Shown in pieces: positions 37,060 to 39,989 of a DNA stretch of 39,989 nt. Source of the DNA: Cudoniella acicularis (taxonomy: Eukaryota; Ascomycota; Leotiomycetes; Helotiales; Helotiaceae); assembly GCA_013054445.1 (NCBI GenBank), contig JAAMPI010000387.1, positions 1 through 39,989 on the forward strand. Direction: 5' to 3'. A program made the position numbers and the translations under genes. Numbering within the stretch: the stretch's first letter is position 1; the number at the start of each line of letters is the position of its first letter. The notes beneath the pieces are model-generated. The model saw only the letters and a program-made list of their open reading frames with translations, ran no database searches and was not told the DNA's origin.

Positions 37060-38963
37060 CTAGTTCCAAGTCTTAAATATCCACCCGCCACTTTCGCTCC
37101 TCGCAATTCCTACCCGCTTATGTTCCTGTTTCTCAACACTCTCAGGATAGAACATGCTTTCCATACTCAAATCAGCATTACTGTATCGTGGAACCTTGCA
37201 CCAATTCGCAATAACGCCTGCGATACCCAAACGCAAACGAACGTCTTTGGAAGCTGTAGAGCTATTAACGACAGCAGTAACAATGAACCCTATACCAAGA
37301 ACAAAGCAAATGAAACATAGTCCAACCAGTGTCCACAAAGGAGCAAATGGTATCTCAGCGACCAGAATTTCATTTCGAGTTTGCTCCGCAATATTCAACT
37401 GTGGGACGAGGACTGTAGCCATTTCTGCCAGAAGTCCAACTGAGATTTGTGTGGCAAAGGAGGAGATAAACGCCGCGGAACTGTTAAGCAAGGTACTTCT
37501 GTACGCTCCATTGGCCATCAAGTTACCGAAATTGGTAGGGCTCCCCAAGCTACTGAAATAAGTCTGCACTAGTAGTGCTGAGACTAGGTCAGACTCAGGA
37601 AACGTGCTTATTCCGGAAGCAAAATTGCCGTTCACGAAGTCGTACTGAAAGGTATAAATGCTGACTTCGCAGTCAAGGACATAATCTACCTGGTTATTTA
37701 CAATATTGAATGAGGGATCGGCTGAAAAGGCATTTTTCATGGTATCATCTGTTGCGGCGAAATTTCCAGCGATAAGTGCATGGAAAGGGTTGGCGTCGGT
37801 TGTCTGTGGAGGGACTGCTGTAATATTTGGACTTATTTTTGTGAAATTTCCTCTGTTCGCTCCAGGAAAAGGCTCAAAAAGCGTGGAAAAGCTTCCGTTT
37901 GAAAACCAGGTCGAGACGAGTGGGTAAAGTTCTGAACTCGCGAAGGACTGGGTACCGAAGACGTCCGTATTATCTAAACTCCCCTGGAATAAATTCGAGC
38001 AGTTATAGCCTAAAAAAATCGTGTCCAAGGAGCATTGCTGTCCGATCGACCTGCATGTGGTTTTCACAGCAGGTGAAGATGCTGAGAAGTCGATGGCATT
38101 GCCCCTAACAGGATCGCTTATATAAGCGTATAATTACCCGTCCACTAGTACCTCTAAGATCTGGTTTTGAGTCGAAATGTTGTTGTACGCCAAATAAGGC
38201 TCCCTGGGGATAGTATTTGTAGGCCGACATGTGGAAGGTCCAAGGGCATCGTACAAACATGTCTCGTTGAGAGAACGACCGTAAGGCTTCTTCTGGTCGA
38301 GCGAAGGCGTGAATTGGGTAAATGAGACTGTTTTGGTAACCACGTGAAACCAAGTATCCGTAGCCCATATAGAATAACTGTGGGGATAATAAGTCACTAG
38401 CCCTTTGGAGCTGAACAGTGAGTGGGGTGTTTTGAGGCCTACCTAAGAAATGTTACCACGGTGAGAACTGAACCAGCCAAATCTAGAGAAGGAATACTCC
38501 TTTCACGGCGCCTCCAAGAATGGAAGGGACCCCACTTCCAAGCACCAGCAATACTTCCGGTCATCATTTCAAGCAAGATGCTAAACTGCCAAGCAGTTGG
38601 AAGTGCATTCAAGTTTTCAGTGTCTGATGCCTTTCGAATTCGACGAGCGATTGGAAGAGATAAAAGAACCACAATGGCGCCAGGTATGTGTGGTGCCTAG
38701 CTACTAGCCCATGATGCTAATGTGGTAAGCCTCGTTGCATCAAAATTGACGTAGTACACTCCAGCTGTAGAAATATTGCTGTCCGCTGGTTGCAAGTTAC
38801 TGTACGGGATTGACGGTTCAACACGATAAAGATAGATGAGAACTAAAAGCAAGCATGGAATTGCAAAAAGAGGAATTGTCGCTGCGATGCTAGCATAGAA
38901 CAGGCTGAGGTTGGCAATATCGCAGCCTCTCTGCTTTTGTGGTCGCGAATTTGGTGGTGGCAT
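37060..38963 (-). pseudogene. Multi-pass fungal membrane protein gene with two in-frame stops
   Basis: Two exons, 38963-38443 and 38377-37060, join in phase (AG|T, donor GTAGGC, acceptor CCACAG) to 613 codons, but two stop codons interrupt them. The first is TAG at 38699-38697, in WASS-stop-APHIPGAIVV. The second is TAA at 38136-38134, in EVLVDG-stop-LYAYISDPV. On both sides of each stop the same frame continues with membrane-protein sequence. The start is MPPPNSRPQKQRGCDIANLS. Membrane segments are seen near residues 20-46 (LFYASIAATIPLFAIPCLLL), around PGAIVVLLSLPIARRI, in LAGSVLTVVTFL, and near the end (LWTLVGLCFICFVLGIGFIV). A long Asn/Ser-rich extracellular loop with several N-X-S/T sites precedes the last one. 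It resembles an uncharacterised ascomycete membrane family. Both stops could come from CAG/CAA by a CpA-to-TpA change. Sequencing error is less likely for two clean substitutions. Confidence 0.72.
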
Positions 38964-39733
38964 TATCTTTCATCGAACTGATAACTCTTAGTTTGGCTGT
39001 GTTTTCCCTCGAATTTGGGGAGGGGGGAAGAATTTCATTTTGATTACGATACTTGATAAGTCGGTGTTGGGTTTGAGATGGGGGAGAAGCCACTGACGCC
39101 GATATAGTCACACGCAAAAAGCAATATAAGTCATTCCGACTCATTCGGCTCTAATCGTCGAATTATCGAGCTTCCTTGGCTGCGCCACAAGTATTTTTCT
39201 CCATTTAGTGATCTCTTAGTTTCCGAAACTGAAAGCCACAATGACTTCATCTCGAGCTCTTGCGATTATGTGCATCCTGATTCAACCCTTCTTCAGCCCC
39301 TTCCCGAAATCGCGTACTCGGATGGCATTTTTCTGAGTGAACCATAGTATCAAAAGCACTCAACTTTATGGAGTAAAATATACGTACACGTTAAAGTGTG
39401 AAAATGGATATAGTAACGTATGTGAGTTGCTATTGTACTGTGAGTAGTCCTGAACTTTTTGACTTTCCACTCTCACTAGCATCCAGAAAATACCCGTCCG
39501 AGTAAAACACTTCAAATATTCCAGTCACTGTTACATATTACTAAAAATATAACCATTCCAACGTCATCTAACTCGCCTTTTTATTTCATCCCCCATGTAT
39601 CAACTTCTCTAAGTTCATGGTTGTGTGAAACGTTTCAAGTGTCTGTCCCACGTGATTTCGTAAAATTCGAAGTAACCCCTCCTCTACCCTTCGTCCCCTT
39701 CCCTCCTCCCAAAAAATATTTTTAAAAAAATAT
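38964..39733. other. Spacer upstream of the broken membrane-protein gene
   Basis: Holds the former promoter of the minus-strand gene. Apart from short chance ORFs and AT-rich runs (39,715-39,735) nothing was recognised. Confidence 0.5.
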
Positions 39734-39911
39734 TAGATTGACAGGGACTCGAACCCTGGACCTCGTCCTCAAGTCTCAACAGAAAGCACACAGCAGAGAG
39801 TGAAACCCCTCAATAATCACCGAATAAATTCAGTTTCAGCATCTTACTATCGCAAAGGAACCCCTTAATATACAACTATGAGTGCGCGCTCTACCACTGA
39901 GTCATCAATCC
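39734..39911 (-). tRNA. tRNA-like gene with very long insert, identity unassigned (possibly pseudo)
   Basis: On the minus strand the ends GGATTGA and TCAATCT can form a seven-pair acceptor stem (one G-T). The 5' part has TGACTCAGTGGTAGAGC, close to a Pol III A box with D-arm. The 3' part has CAGGGTTCGAGTCCCTG, a perfect T-arm and B box. These halves are 178 nt apart end to end, so an insert of about 100 nt would sit in the anticodon region. I could not form a good five-pair anticodon stem: CGCAC against GGACG has only three pairs, and position 33 would not be T. I therefore assign no anticodon. It may be an intron-containing tRNA that I mis-fold, a tRNA pseudogene, or the head of a tRNA-derived short element. 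Confidence 0.42.
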
Positions 39912-39989
39912 TGCTTGTTTTGATAAAATAAAAGCTTATTTGGAATTATAAGTAGCAGGGCGGTGGAGACGAGATTCAAATTTTCTACT

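Noticed and set aside
39963..39989. Possible second tRNA B box at the window edge (minus strand TTTGAATCTC)
   Set aside because: Only a partial B-box match, with no T-stem pairing visible before the sequence ends.

Overview
This is nuclear DNA of a filamentous ascomycete (Pezizomycotina). The genes have short introns (48-89 nt) with GT...AG borders and CTAAC/CTGAC-like branch sites. The spliced MAP kinase looks almost identical to Pmk1/Bmp1-type kinases, and its N-terminus resembles Leotiomycete (Botrytis-like) versions. The Leotiomycete placement is inference.

Left half (1-22.6 kb): compact, intron-poor-to-moderate housekeeping genes. In order these are the 3' end of RMI1 (+), the Fus3/Kss1-class MAP kinase PMK1/BMP1 (-), the COPII coat subunit SEC24 (-), a small single-pass membrane protein (+), the Ski-complex TPR protein SKI3 (-), a GH5_12 steryl-glucosidase (+) and the karyopherin MSN5/exportin-5 (+, 11 exons). 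I rebuilt the exon structure of each from splice signals, reading frame and family conservation. Exon lengths sum to whole codons in every case except SKI3, which carries a one-base frameshift in a run of eight A/T.

Right half (22.6-40 kb): gene-poor, with more AT-rich and simple-sequence DNA, and accessory genes. It holds a Zn2Cys6 transcription factor (+) behind a 3.3 kb spacer, a secreted AA9 lytic polysaccharide monooxygenase (+) and a degraded coding remnant (-). It also holds a single-pass Ser/Thr-rich surface protein with a repetitive cytoplasmic tail (+), a multi-pass membrane protein gene broken by two in-frame stops (-), and a tRNA-like Pol III unit (-) with a very long insert.

The genes do not form one pathway or a biosynthetic cluster. 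The left side serves signalling, secretion, mRNA decay, sterol-glycoside turnover and nuclear export. The right side looks like a faster-evolving accessory compartment with decaying genes. I found no convincing new multi-gene system. The most useful leads are the SKI3 homopolymer frameshift, a nine-coding-base terminal exon in SEC24, a CaaX-like C-terminus on the steryl-glucosidase, and the two broken loci on the right.
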